From contig VZSF01001358.1 of assembly GCA_013398295.1 (NCBI GenBank), positions 120,939-184,938 on the forward strand: a stretch of 64,000 nucleotides of DNA. The letters run 5' to 3'. The DNA comes from Chionis minor (Eukaryota > Chordata > Aves > Charadriiformes > Chionididae). A model generated the notes under the pieces. The model searched no databases. It was not told the origin of the DNA and saw only the letters and a list, made by a program, of their open reading frames with translations. Positions within the stretch are counted from its first letter, which is position 1. Each line of letters begins with the position of its first letter. Made by a program: the position numbers and the translations under genes. Below are positions 50,500-62,121 of the stretch, piece by piece.

Positions 50500-51733
50500 G
50501 TGGTTTAACCTTTTTAATAGGAAAAGCAGAAAGTTTATTTGAGTGTTGAAAGCATGCATTTCCCATCGTATTTTAAAATAGAGGTAGGAAATTTTGGGGC
50601 AGCATCGCCTGCACAGTGTCCTGCACACATCCCGGAAAGTAGCACGCGTCTCCCAGTCCCCCGTCGTGTCATATCCAAAGTCGTGGTCTGGGTATTCTGA
50701 TAGCTGGTCGCATGGCAAGTATACGTCCAGCAGTCCTGGTAAGATGGTTCCCCAGCCTTCTGGAAAGGCTGTCGGAGACACACCTTCCAGATCAGTCACC
50801 CAGCCTGCAGCTCATGTGCTGGTTACGTGGCAAGGTGCCCAGGAGAGGGGTGGGGAGAATAGGCTGGTTGATGGTTAACTATTCTGGCAGACAGAGCCCA
50901 TCTGCAGAACAGGCTTCCTCAACCAGACAGGGATTAAACAAAGGCTTTCAAATTGTCAAAATCATGTTTCTAGGCTTCGTTGAGGAGTACAGTAGTCAAG
51001 GAACAAGATTAGAGAACAGCAGCAGGTCAGTTGCAAGGCCTGCAGTATTTGTAGATAGCATTCAGACTGCTATTTTGAAGGCTCTTGAGCAATTTAGAAA
51101 GGCAAGGCCTGTTTTAAAGAGTTTATTGTATTCCCAGTCACTCCTTTTCCCCTGTGTGCTGATATCCCTTGGGTCCAGCACTCCCTTCATCATTCTCTTT
51201 CCCCTTCTCATCCACAGACCCTCTAGTAATCCTCTTTCCCCCCCCCCCGCCCCTCACAGCTGTAGCCTATCTTCAGTTCCTTATCCTGTCTACCCTTTAC
51301 GTCTACCCCTTTCCTTGCCCAGACAGCCACACTTCCTACTCTGACACCTTTCAGCCTGTACCCAGTTCCATCCTTGGCTTCCTCTTCATGCGGTAGGGTT
51401 CAACCACTGCCTGGCTCACAGGGGGTGTAGCTCATTCTAGGGTAAACAATCTCTTAAAATATTCAGCTTCTGTCTCTCATCTCATGGAAAACCAAAGATT
51501 TCCTTCCAAAACAGCAGTGCATTATCATGCAGAATGACTTTATGCTGTCATATTTGTAGTCATTTTAAAGTGTAGGTAGTTAATTATAACCTTCTATTTA
51601 TACTCAAGAGATGTTATAAAAAAATGGAAGTCAGAAAAGCATCATAATAAATAAGACAAAAAATTTTGCAGGTGTTGGGATTTAAATGTATTTGCCATTA
51701 GTTATCAAGTCATAATGTACCTTTTTTAAACAG
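50500..51733 (+). other. BAZ2B: BAZ2B intron 6
   Basis: 1.23 kb. Its first part (about 50590-50870) is GC-richer with open frames on both strands and no recognised identity. The middle (about 51125-51380) is a pyrimidine-rich tract with a C run at 51238-51248. The last part is AT-rich. Confidence 0.8.
51125..51380. repeat. Pyrimidine-rich tract
   Basis: About 250 bases dominated by C and T on the + strand, with a C run at 51238-51248 and repeated CCCTTTCC-like words. Open frames of 75 and 210 codons in this stretch are low-complexity by-products. Confidence 0.6.
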
Positions 51734-52030
51734 AGTCTGACAGTAATTCTGAGTCAGATACAGAAGGGTCTGAGGATGAAGATGATGAGGATGATAAAGA
51801 TCAAGATGAATCGGATACAGACACTGAAGGAGAAAAAACTCCACTGAAACTGAATAAAACGTCATCCTCTGTGAAGAGCTCTTCCCTTGGTCATTCCGCT
51901 CATTCCACCCCGCTTAATCTCCAAGCAGCAAAGACCCCGAGCTCTGCGCCGGCTGCCTTATGTCCCGAGTCCCAGCCCACGGTTTTCCTTGGGACAGCAC
52001 CGTCTGCTCTTACACCAAGTACACACTGTG
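51734..52030 (+). CDS. BAZ2B: BAZ2B coding exon 7
   Basis: This 297-nt exon (phase 1 to 1) encodes residues 576-674. It opens with ESDSNSESDTEGSEDEDDED, continuing the acidic/Ser-rich region, then KLNKTSSSVKSSSLGHSAHS and a Pro/Ala/Ser-rich stretch ending in SALTPSTHC. The acceptor CAG is at 51731-51733. The donor GT is at 52031, chosen over an earlier GT at 52019 because it restores the Gly codon shared with exon 8 and matches the remembered human length. Reading through the donor meets a stop at 52036. Confidence 0.93.
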
Positions 52031-54372
52031 GTACCTGAATGTTTTTTGTTATACTATGATGTAACATCCAGTGGCATGTGTTGCAGAAGTAGTTGTTAAG
52101 GTAGTTTAGACACAAGTACCAAGAGGTATCTCAACATAAGAAAAAAATTTTCTGCAGTAAGAACAATCATTCACAGGGCTGTGGTCGAGTCCCTGCCACT
52201 GGGGGTTTTCAGGATGCAGCTGTAGAGGGTGCTGGGTCACCTCATCTGGCCTCCCCTTCCCGTGAGAGCTTGCACCAGATGATCTGCTGGGGTCCCTTCC
52301 AAGCTGGGCGATTCTCTGGTCTTTTCACGGGGGTTTGCAACAGACAGTAAAATCAGTCATCAGAATTGCAAGTTCTCAAGACCTGAACGTTACACTTAGT
52401 CCAGGACATTTTAGCTCATGTAATTATTTGAGAGAAGGTAGGATTAAAATAGCCAGTTGATATTTATTACATTAAAGCTCTTCATTGTGTGGTATTTTAT
52501 TTTACCATTTTATTCTAAACTAGTGACTCTTACTTATTTCTGATTTCTACGCATCATAGTTTGCGTTCCGAATTCTCTGTTTCTGCCCCTTCCTCAACAA
52601 ATTTAATAACTATTTTGTTAAGATACAACTTTAGTCATTATTCATTCAAAATTCTCCGTAGAATTTATGGATTATGTACAAGGAGTTATTTTTAAAAGGT
52701 GCATGAAAAGTACAGTTAGCATTTACCTGATATATAGTGTTTGTAATCCTTCTTTTAGTGACTAATTTGTAAGTGTTAGTAATTACTACTGCAACAGAAC
52801 AGAATGCATTTTAGAAAGTCAGTTGCATGTTAACAGTTCAATGAAATTGCGTATGTACTGCTTTGAATTAGAAACTTTATATTTAATTAATATGCAAGTA
52901 AGTAGATTTTAAATGGGGACATCCGCTCATAAGTTGTTTTTTATATGTGGATTCAGTGAGATAGGGATTTCATTCTGTGTCATCAAGGGCATTAACTTTG
53001 AAGCAGGGTAATGTGATCTACTTCATATTTTCCCCAGAAATGGCCCTATTAATCTTACAGTCTGTAAAAGATTTCCCATGCATCAGGAGTAATCCAAATT
53101 GTCAAAATACAAAGTTAATTTTTTTGCTCAGGAATCAGTGTTGATTTATGATGCTTGTAAAAGGCTGATAGCAGGTTTTTGTCTGTATACAGAGGTAGGA
53201 GGTAGAGTAAATTAATTTTGAGTCCTTGTTTCAGGTGTAGTACTGGTTTCTGATAACAGTCGCTGTAATACAATTAAGTATTTTTGTGTCCATTTTACCT
53301 AAAGCTGGTCAGTCACCGAAGAGGTCTTGTGTCTCTTCCCTGTGTCTGTTTTTCAGTGGACAACTCATTTTTTCAGTGCACTTGTATTTGTACAGGCAGT
53401 CTCCCTCCCTCCGCTGTGACTGTTGGATGTAGCATAACAGTCAGTCGTTTTAGTTCAAGACCGCGGACTTGTGTGTCCAAGAATTTTGGCATCCAGGTGT
53501 GGGCAGTGGCTCCGTGCGTTCTGGAGAGGACTCCTGGCAGTTACTTCCAGGTCGTGCAGTGTGGAACCTGCCCCACTGCGCCCTCAGACGCGCCGCCTCG
53601 CTGCAAGGGGCTGGAGCGAGTTTCCAGAGGTCACTCTGACGGTGATGCTCTCTTACGCCCATCTGCGCAGGGAAGAGATGTCTCACATTCTTTACTCAAG
53701 GTCCAAACGACCTTTTGGAGAAATGCATTGTCCAAAAGTTTGTGTACGTAGTTTGTGTCCTGCGGTTCTCTTGGAGAGGTGAGAAGAGTGTCAGCCTTTG
53801 GCACTCCCTAAAAACCTCACATTTGGCAATTGTCTCTGTCACATTATTGATTCAGTCTCTTGATGAGTACCACACACAACATCTGTTTGAACTTTGAAAA
53901 GCTGGAATTATCCTGAAAATTTTCTGCGTTTTGCAGTTGACCACAGGCTGTATACACAGTGCTCTTTGGAGACTGAGCCTATTATAATGTATGGATTTCT
54001 AAAATAAAGAGTGATTTCATTTTCATCTTCTTTACTGAAAAAATTAAATATGGTCTAGTATAGAAAGACAGGGGTAAGAGGAATTATTTCAGCAATGTCT
54101 GACAGAGCCAAACAAGGCAAGCAGTTTGGTATGGCATAATTAGGTTTTCTTCTGTTTACAATTTTAGAAGAAGCGCTTAAAGGAAACTTAGAGGAAAATG
54201 CATTTCAAAAGGAGAATAGTTACATTCCTTTTCTTCATACTTGAAGTATATATTTGCTAGAGTGTAAAAATGATTTTTAGTTTAGGGATATACGGATAAA
54301 AAGTGTATTGTAGGAACATGTTGTTTTCATTTTGTAAATACTCTTAGGTATTAATCAGAAATTCTGTCTTAG
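52031..54372 (+). other. BAZ2B: BAZ2B intron 7
   Basis: 2.3 kb. It holds a + strand CR1 3' fragment at 52171-52321 and a slightly CpG-richer stretch at about 53440-53680 with open frames on both strands but no recognised similarity. Otherwise AT-rich with nothing seen. Confidence 0.8.
52171..52321 (+). mobile_element. CR1 LINE 3' end fragment
   Basis: About 150 bases: the diagnostic order of a short C-terminal/3'-UTR CR1 segment, then CAGATGATCTGCTGGGGTCC, CTTCCAAGCTGGGCGATTCT. No terminal repeat array of more than one unit remains. Confidence 0.85.
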
Positions 54373-54433
54373 GTATTTCAAAAAGACGAAGAGTAACAGA
54401 TGAACGGGAGCTGCGTGTTCCTCTTGAATATGG
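54373..54433 (+). CDS. BAZ2B: BAZ2B coding exon 8
   Basis: Too short for a long open frame (61 nt, phase 1 in, 2 out), but unambiguous: with flanking bases it reads GISKRRRVTDERELRVPLEY and then Gly, matching remembered BAZ2B just before the TAM domain. Codons span residues 675-694. The SKRRRV cluster is basic and could act as a nuclear localisation signal, which is inference. The acceptor is TCTTAG (54367-54372) and the donor GTAGGT begins at 54434. Confidence 0.93.
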
Positions 54434-54983
54434 GTAGGTTTTGTATGTACTTAGTATTTTTGAAAGGGAGCCAACACCCTTAAAAGTCAGTTCTTAAAGA
54501 AATGGCAGTTTAAAAAATTTTGAGGCTGAATAATAAGGAAAGGGCATCAACAATTTAGATTTTCAACTCACAGTGATTGTGGGTCTCTTTAAAAGTGTCA
54601 GCGTATTTCATGGGCTATTTTTTGTTCATCAGATTTGCTCTTCTGCAAACATGACCAGTCTCTTAGCAGTTTTGCCACTGGAAATTAATCCTCATGGTTA
54701 GATCTGAGCCATTATAGTCTCCAAATAACTCCCTGAAATACAGTTCTAAGCAGTTTAAAATCTGGTAATATGTAAGTAGCTTCATATAAATAAATCCATA
54801 TACAGTCAAAGTTTGGACAGTCTCTACATAATAACAATTTCTGGTTTTGCCTATTTGATTTATGATACTCTTGTCACATTTTAGATACGTGCCTTTTTCC
54901 TTTCATGTGAAAATTCTGAATTGATATTAATGAGTTGTTTTTAAAAAAGTATTGTTGTATGCAACTGTTTCATATTACTCTAG
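54434..54983 (+). other. BAZ2B: BAZ2B intron 8
   Basis: 550 bases, AT-rich. No repeat or gene seen. Confidence 0.85.
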
Positions 54984-55092
54984 CTGGCAAAGAGAAACGC
55001 GAATACGAAACTTTGGTGGTCGTCTGCAAGGAGAAGTTGCGTATTTTGCACCGTGTGGAAAGAAGCTGAGGCAGTATCCTGAAGTAGTAAAG
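54984..55092 (+). CDS. BAZ2B: BAZ2B coding exon 9 (start of MBD-like/TAM domain)
   Basis: This 109-nt exon (phase 2 in, 0 out) encodes the WQRETRIRNFGGRLQGEVAY segment, then FAPCGKKLRQYPEVVK, up to residue 731. This is the first half of the methyl-CpG-binding-like domain, called TAM in the BAZ2 proteins. In BAZ2A this domain binds RNA rather than methylated DNA, so methyl-CpG binding by BAZ2B should not be assumed. The acceptor is CTCTAG (54978-54983) and the donor GTACAT begins at 55093. The sequence is nearly invariant relative to remembered vertebrate orthologues. Confidence 0.96.
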
Positions 55093-55365
55093 GTACATTG
55101 CTTTTTTAAAATTCTGTGTTCTAATGCTACTAAGCATGCTTGCTATTAAAAATCCTTTTTCCCCCCCTCCAATAAAGATGCTTATTTCAAAATATCCTGT
55201 GATGTGAGGCATAATGTAACTCAGTCTGTTACTGATTTGATCTCCTATAAATGCATATCCCTTTGATAGAATATGCAAAACATTACACTCACAAAGTTAG
55301 CTGTACATCAAAGCTGGGTTGTAATTATTTACAAGCTGAAGTGGAAAAATATGTGATTTTTTCAG
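55093..55365 (+). other. BAZ2B: BAZ2B intron 9 (short)
   Basis: 273 bases, AT-rich; the smallest intron in the window. Nothing else is recognised. Confidence 0.9.
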
Positions 55366-55467
55366 TATCTCAGCAGAAATGGAATAATGGATATCTCAAG
55401 GGACAATTTCAGCTTCAGTGCAAAAATAGGAGTGGGTGACTTCTATGAAGCCAGAGATGGACCGCAG
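55366..55467 (+). CDS. BAZ2B: BAZ2B coding exon 10 (MBD-like/TAM domain, middle)
   Basis: This 102-nt exon (phase 0 to 0) encodes residues 732-765: YLSRNGIMDISRDNFSFSAK followed by IGVGDFYEARDGPQ. It continues the TAM fold from exon 9. Remembered human BAZ2B has Arg where this sequence has Gly in the I-x-V-G-D stretch (codon GGA at 55426-55428), a difference of one base from AGA. All other residues agree. The acceptor is TTTCAG (55360-55365) and the donor GTATCC begins at 55468. Confidence 0.95.
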
Positions 55468-57721
55468 GTATCCACTTTTTAAAAAGTAAAGTCTTTGATC
55501 CAAGGAACATTAACTTAAATTTAGGTGAAGTAATTTTTGCTAGAGTCTGAAGTATTGCCTGGTTTTAGAGAATTCTTTCTAAAAATTGTGCATATTTCTT
55601 TATAGTAGTTATATTGAGATGCTGAGAGCTTGATCCTGAGCAGTGTTGAAAACTGGTCCTCTTAAATGATTTATTAGCAGGTTGCAGGAGTTTGGCACGC
55701 CTTATGATCAGCTCTGAGCCTGGATTTGTCTAGTATGAGAGAACTCTGAGCTACCTATTTTACCTTTTTCGGTGTTCAGATATTTCTGACTAAAACTATT
55801 TCTTCCTTTACTGTATAAACCTAACGTTCATAGAGATTTATGTGTATGCGTTAAATTAACACTCTTTCCATGTATTCATGTGCATAATCTATATAAAAGA
55901 TATGTTTAAATATGAGTGTTTCCCAAATCAAGAATACCGTCTTCGCTTCCTGAAGCATGAGATTTTTATGGAAAGGAATGCTGAGTTGCACCAGTTACAC
56001 TTTACAGTGGTAGAACTGTTAGACTTTGTGTCAATAAACCACACAATGATAAATACAATTAGAATCATAAGGAAATCAATATTATGTTTGTGCCACACCG
56101 TGTTACTGTATTTTGGTTGTTGCCGTGTCTTCAGGATGTGCGTGAAAGTTTTTGGACTTTGTTCAGTGAATATATTGGCTTTTTTAAAAGAGAAGTATTC
56201 TGAATATGGTACAGGAATGTGGACAGACATCATGCTCTTTGCAGTCTTGAATTCAGGCTCTAGCTAAGTCCTTGAGATACCCTGTAGAAATACATAACGT
56301 TTACACAGTATAAACTGGAAAGCAATGAAGATGGAGTTTGTGGTAAGGAGCTACTTCTATGTGGTGCTTCCTGATTCCTGGCTTAGAGGGTGGAGCATTG
56401 CTAAACCCTCTTCGTGTCTGGCCTTCTCAAAACAACGATTACAAGTTCATGTGGTTGTGAACTTCATTATGTACCTGAATGGCTTGATTGAAACAATTTC
56501 TTATACTGTGAACGTAATGTAATGTCAGGGTATCCACTCTCTTTTTACCCCCTAACTGTTCCTGTGTCTGTTGCCCATATTACTTCAGTAGTCTTGTCCC
56601 CTTCTCTAGTTACCTCTTTCTTCTCCCTTTAATTCGTGAGGTGATTTGCAGATTTTGCCCTTTGATAATATAAATTTTTCTTTGATAATATAAAACTTCA
56701 GAATGAAAGCGTTGGGAAGAACAGGTTCCTGTAGACAAGGTTGGCAATTTGAATATTAAGTAGCTGTACATATCACTATAATTTCTACTTGTATAGTTTG
56801 TGGTAGGTTCCATTGAGACTTGGTGAAACAAAGGAAAAGTTGTCTTTTTGGGGGGAAAAAAGAAAGGACCAAGGGCCGCTGTTTCAGATGTGCTAAAATG
56901 AATTTACATCTTATATATGAGATTTTGAAGGAGAAGATTGTAATGTAAACAGTTGAGCTACATTTATGCTGATAATATGCACTTAGTAAACCAGTATGTG
57001 ATACTTTATGAAGAGAAATTGCAGCCTTTTTACTGAAATTTTTTGAATTGTCAAGCTTCACAACAGTATGTGATAATCTTCAAGGGTGTCTGGAGGTAAT
57101 TCCAGGAATTTTATTTCTGCTTTTGCTGTAATTTTGGTTATTCATTATAGCCTTTCATGGTTACTCTTCCCTTTCTTCGTTATATATTTCTGTCATCTTT
57201 TGAGACAAGCAGCATGCATCCAGAGTGGTTGGGTAAGTTTCACAAAGCTCAAAGATGGAGCAAGGTGTGAAGAAAATTATGTAAGGGCTGAATCAGTTAT
57301 ATTGAAGAATTACCTATAACAAGCCAAAAATACGTGGATTACCTGCTTCTGATAGCACCTGTGTTTCTCCCGGTACGCAAGCAACCAGATATTGCGGGTT
57401 ATTTGAAGACCAACTGCTTTAACGGAGAAGCATGTCTTGCAGAAGTGGGGCATGAAGTAGTAAGGTTAGAGGAACGTTTGAAGTTTGGCAAATGTGGAAA
57501 TTCAGTGACAGGACCTTTAAACTGCTGTGGTTTAGAAAGATGAGCGTGAATGTGATTTGGGGTGGTGGAGAGGGCACAGGTCCTTAGGAGTGCCAGCAGT
57601 ATGGATAGGATTACTGCATCAGGTCGTAGGCGGAAGAGAGTGTTCTGGAGCGATACTGAGCTGTGCCCTACGTTTACATTTTGCTGGCTTTGATTAATAG
57701 ATAACAGCAAGAGTATCCATC

Positions 57722-58126
57722 GCAGAATGGTTGAGATTTGAAGTGGCCTCGGGAGGTCAACTTGTCCAACCCCCCTGCTCGAGAAGGTTCACCTGCAGCC
57801 AGTTTTCCAGGACTGTGTCCAGACACCTGTTGACAGTCTCCAGGGTGGGAGACTCCACAACCTGCCTGGGCCACCTCAGCCAGGACACCCGGGCCGTGTC
57901 AATGCTCAGTCATCAGCAGGGTGACAGAGCGTTTGCTGGTGTTCAGGGGGAACCTCCCGTATTCCAGCATGTGCCCATCGCCTCTCGTCCTGTCCCTGGG
58001 CACCCTTAGAAGATCCTGGCTCTTGGCACCCTCCCTCCGGGGATTTACACACGTTGGTGAGATCCCCCTGAGCCTTCTCCTCTCCAGGCTGAACATTCCC
58101 AGCTCTCTCTGCCCTTCCCTTCACAG
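57722..58126 (-). mobile_element. CR1 LINE 3' fragment, minus strand
   Basis: The + strand reads as the reverse complement of a CR1 3' end: AGAATGGTTGAGATTTGAAG, then a TTGTCCAACCCCCCTGCTCG block, then the reverse-complemented C-terminal ORF2 region containing CTCCAGGCTGAACATTCCCA. It is 5'-truncated by about 4 kb relative to a full-length element. Open frames across it on both strands are shadows. Confidence 0.9.
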
Positions 58127-59119
58127 AGTCGTTATGTAGTCAGAGAAAACTTGACTCTTCTTGCAGCTCTGTTTAGCTGAAGGTGAAATACCAGTAAGTA
58201 TCAGACTTTTTAACCTCGATATGGCTCTCTGGGAGTAATGGTTAAGTCATGGTAAGCATGGCGTGCACTTTCTTCCCCATTGTAGAATGTAAGATTCTAC
58301 ATAAAGCTGTGAAAATAGTGGTGGTGGTGGTTTTTTTTCCCAGCGAGTCTGAATGTTGTCCTAGCAAGGCGGCTGAATTCAGGAACAGGAAAGGAGGAAA
58401 GTGCTCACAGGACTTTTTCCCGTCTCCTTAGTGTGAAGTAACTCCCATGTGCATTAGTGTTTCTCAGACTATCTGATTATGGTTCTTCCTCAGAAAAAAT
58501 ACAGTGCATCTTTAGAAGGCATGAAGTCTCCCTCTTTTAAGCCGACTCCAAAGCATGCTGTTATTTACATGAGAGATTTAGAATCTATGAGTAGGAGTTT
58601 AGAAGCCTAAAATGTTTTTTACAGACAGAAGGGAAATACCATACAGAGCAGCCAACTATAAAATCATCTTTCATATGCGTTTGTAATATAGTAATAATTA
58701 TTTGCTTCCTTTTCTAAAAACTGGAATTTAAAATGTTTGTCCTACTCTGAACTCTTTGCATATCGTATTACAAAGTACACAGTATTGCAATAGATGGTAG
58801 ATACCCGACGGTGAGAAATTGAATTACGTTCTTATTTTGATTAGTTTCAACAATAAAACACGGCATTTCACAGTGTTATTCCTGTTTTTTCTCTTAATGT
58901 TTGTGTAGTGAAGCTTGGATTTTATGGAAGCCCCCGAATTCTTCTATGTTGGGGCACAACCCCCTTATTTTTTTCTTTAGAATATAGAAAATCCACAGAC
59001 TACCAGATTGTACATTCTTTTGATAGAAATGTGTTTTAGGTCAGGTTTTAAAAGATGCTTGTGCATAAAATATAGATGGTCAGTTAACTCCTGCTTAACC
59101 CTTAATGCATCTCTTCTGG

Positions 59120-59380
59120 ACTATTTTTGTCTTGTCTTCTGTTGGACTTGAGGAAGCATCCACAACGTCCTTTGGCAGAACTCCAAACAGTCTTCTCCCC
59201 GTTCTGATAAATGCCAGCTCTTTTTGCTTATTGAGCCTTCTCCTGGCATTATTTGGTGGCCTCTAGTTTCTCTTTTGGGAAAATGTACTATACATGCATG
59301 GTCTCCGTGGCATGAATGATCTTGTAGACCTCTATCTATCTGTTCCACGTGCTTGTAATCTCTGGTGTCATTAACCACAG
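59120..59380 (-). repeat. Possible ancient, highly diverged LINE remnant
   Basis: Phrases such as GATCTTGTAGACCTCTATCTA are reminiscent of the reverse complement of old L3/CR1-type elements, but divergence is too high to be sure. No clear boundaries. Confidence 0.25.
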
Positions 59381-61326
59381 AAGATACAAATACAGAGCAA
59401 GAGCAATTTACATTACAAGATTTAACTTCATTCTATAAATACAGCTGCTTTTCCTCCTTTACTTTCAATTATAATTTGCCTTGTCTCCCTGGTGTGTGCC
59501 CCACACTGCCCCCTCCCCGTGTCCCCCCGGCACTTTCCCCTGCAGTTTATGGGGTAAGATTTCCTAGGTTGGAGGTTGGCGTAGGTGGTAAGTACAGTAT
59601 AAAATCAGCTTATATTGCTCAACAGACTGAACCTGTGGTAATTTGTATGTCAGATACTAGACCATGAAAGGAAAGCGTACGCCTAAGTAGTCCTCTTAAA
59701 GATAGAAAATGAATTAACTTCTGTTTAAGTGGTAGAGGTAACTATTTTGGATTAAAAAGTTCTTAGTAGTGATGTATTTTACATGTAGTGATATGGTCAT
59801 GATTCTGAACAGCTTGTTTTTAGGAACACAGCTAATACCAAAGCCCTTTTGAACATCTGTAAAGAAAGCGTGAGCTGTACTCTTGGGGTGGTTGTAACTG
59901 GGAGGGATTCAGACTTCCAGAAAAGCTATCTTTGCAGATACTGATAGCTTCCTTGGAAACTGAATGTTTCAATAGCAACATGCTATTGCTTTTGTTAATC
60001 TTACATTAAACATTTGTAGTTATGAAGAATGAGCAGAAAAAATTAAAAGATAAATTATTGGAGTAAGCAACTTAAAATGTATTTGATTGTACAGCAAATT
60101 TTAATTTCAGTATTTACATGTAAGTGTGAAAACTTCGGTAATGCAAATGTGTTGTTTCTGAACAAGTAATTAATGTTTTTTGTAAGTTACCAACTTTCAT
60201 TCTTGCTTTAGCAGACATTTTCAAAGTCTCTTGCAAACCTTTCTAAGGCAAATTTTGGAGTAGTCCCAAAGGCTGCTTAGTTTTCATTTTCCCCCACATT
60301 TTTCAAAAATTTGGGAAAATGGTAAAAAAGTTACAATTTTGAAATACTCGTGTTCAGTCAAACAGGATCAGATAGGCTGTGCTCCTGTTCTGCTCAGTAG
60401 ATGTAATAAACTTTTTTTATCAGTTAAAGTAAAGCTGTTTCTGTGTGAGGACTAACTGGGTATTTGTATTAACAAAGCATTTCAATATTTGTTTTTGAAA
60501 TTCCACCAGAAAACAGTTGTAATAGTGAAAGAAAGGTTTGAATGTATTGCTGCATACTTTCTTTAGTTAGAGAATATAGTTAATATAACTTTTAGTTCAG
60601 ATGGATTCTTAAAAGCTAAAAACTTTTGATTGTTTCACGTTGGCACAGATAATTTTCTTGCAGTGGATGAGGGGAGAACTAAAGTGTACTGAATAAAACT
60701 TGGAGATTAAAATGAGTCTGTGCTTTGTCAGCTGAGTTGTTGAGATCTACAACACCCCAGCAAGCAACAGTTGAAAATGCAGTACTGCATTTGCTTGTTA
60801 TTTGTGTCAGAATGTCTGTGAACACTTAACAGTTGGCAGACAGTGACTCCTAGCTTGTCGTATTATTTCATTCACATTGAGCTAAGAATTATGTGAAAGC
60901 AGCTATTTTTGAGTTTACATAATAAGGAAGATCCTATTTTGCCTTTCAAAAAGGGTTAAGCAATAAACCGCTTGGTCAGAAATAATTAAAAAGCCCATAG
61001 TAGTGGCATCCCTGCCACTACTGTGTACGTCATACACAGTAATATGTAATAACTGTGTACGTCACTGAATAGTCTTCAAAATCTTGCACGGTATTACAAT
61101 TTACAAAAGTTGGTAGTGATAAGCTCTCAATATATAGATTCTGTGCATCATCAAAACGTTGTACTACCCAAATAGTACATCACAGCTCTCACATATTTTA
61201 TATATGAATCACTTTTTTTTGAGGAAAAAACCCCTGTATCTCTTGCTGCTCAAGTGTCTTAGATTTATTTTTCCTTTTTTTAATCTGTGTTTATAATACC
61301 TGTCTGTGAAATGTGTCAATTAAAAG

Positions 61327-61537
61327 GGTGTGCAGTGGTGTCTTCTGAAAGAAGAGGAAGTCATTCCACGGATCAGAGCTATGGAAGGACGTAGAGGACG
61401 ACCACCGAATCCGGACAGACAGCACTCTAGAGAGGAGTCAAGAATGAGGCGACGCAAAGGCCGACCTCCCAACGTCGGTAGCGCCGAGTTTCTAGACAAC
61501 ACTGACGCGAAGCTTTTAAGAAAGCTCCAGGCTCAAG
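61327..61537 (+). CDS. BAZ2B: BAZ2B coding exon 11 (end of TAM domain, AT-hook-like motifs)
   Basis: This 211-nt exon (phase 0 in, 1 out) encodes residues 766-835. GVQWCLLKEEEVIPRIRAM completes the TAM domain. Two AT-hook-like cores follow: RRGRPP at exon residues 22-27 and KGRPP at 44-48, in a very basic context suited to minor-groove DNA binding. It ends AEFLDNTDAKLLRKLQAQ, the start of the charged helical region that continues outside the window. The donor GTAAGA at 61538 is strong. The acceptor AATTAAAAG (61318-61326) has a poor pyrimidine tract, but frame and homology fix this start. Confidence 0.95.
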
Positions 61538-62121
61538 GTAAGAAGTATTTACTGTTTTTAGGAACAGTGTCAGTATATGGAGAGGTAATGTTTTTTTCTA
61601 AGGAGGAGAGATGTGTTGCTAGGATAGTAGTATACAACATTTTTTTTTATTTTGGAAATTTGTCACATGCTTTTATTGAAACCTTTTTCAAGATCAGAAA
61701 ATTCGTATATGGTTCAAAGGAAAATGATTGTGTGTAAATGTGTGTCTAAGAGCTTATTCTATAGTTACTCTATTTAGATTTATAAAACTTAAAAAACCAG
61801 ACATCCAGTAATCTGGTTACCACTGATGTATTTTTTTAAAGTTGCAAAAATTAGGAGATCTTTGTTTTCCCCTGTATCAGCTCAAACAACAGCAGACCTA
61901 GAACTTGAAAATGAGAGCCACTGAAGTTAGCATTTCTGTGAAGCTTTTGACTGTTCCAGGGAAAATGCTTTTCTTGTGAAATCCCTGATAGTGACAAGAT
62001 TTAAATGCCCGAGAGGTTGAACGGGATCCTATAGTAAGTAGTACCAATGCTGGCAGTAGAACTGTCACGACATCAACTACTATTATATATCAAAAGCGCG
62101 AGGGCCTGGTTTTAAAGAAAA

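Larger units (their letters stand above)
55468..61326 (+). other. BAZ2B: BAZ2B intron 10 (5.9 kb)
   Basis: Contains a minus-strand CR1 fragment at 57722-58126 and a possible very old repeat at about 59120-59380. The remainder is AT-rich without recognisable genes; the open frames of 60-130 codons in it have no similarity I can name. Confidence 0.85.

Noticed and set aside
50096..50566. Antisense 156-codon Ser-rich frame
   Set aside because: Shadow of the Asp/Glu tract in BAZ2B exon 6.
50712..51344. 210-codon + strand frame in intron 6
   Set aside because: Crosses a pyrimidine-rich tract with low-complexity translation, and no homology is recognised; the intron boundaries are clear on both sides.
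52015..52022. Alternative donor (GT at 52019) for exon 7
   Set aside because: Its use would break the phase match with exon 8 and shorten a segment present in remembered orthologues; the GT at 52031 keeps both.
59365..59667. 100-codon frame as a cassette exon of BAZ2B
   Set aside because: No matching splice phase or similarity to BAZ2B, and part of it overlaps low-complexity C-rich sequence.
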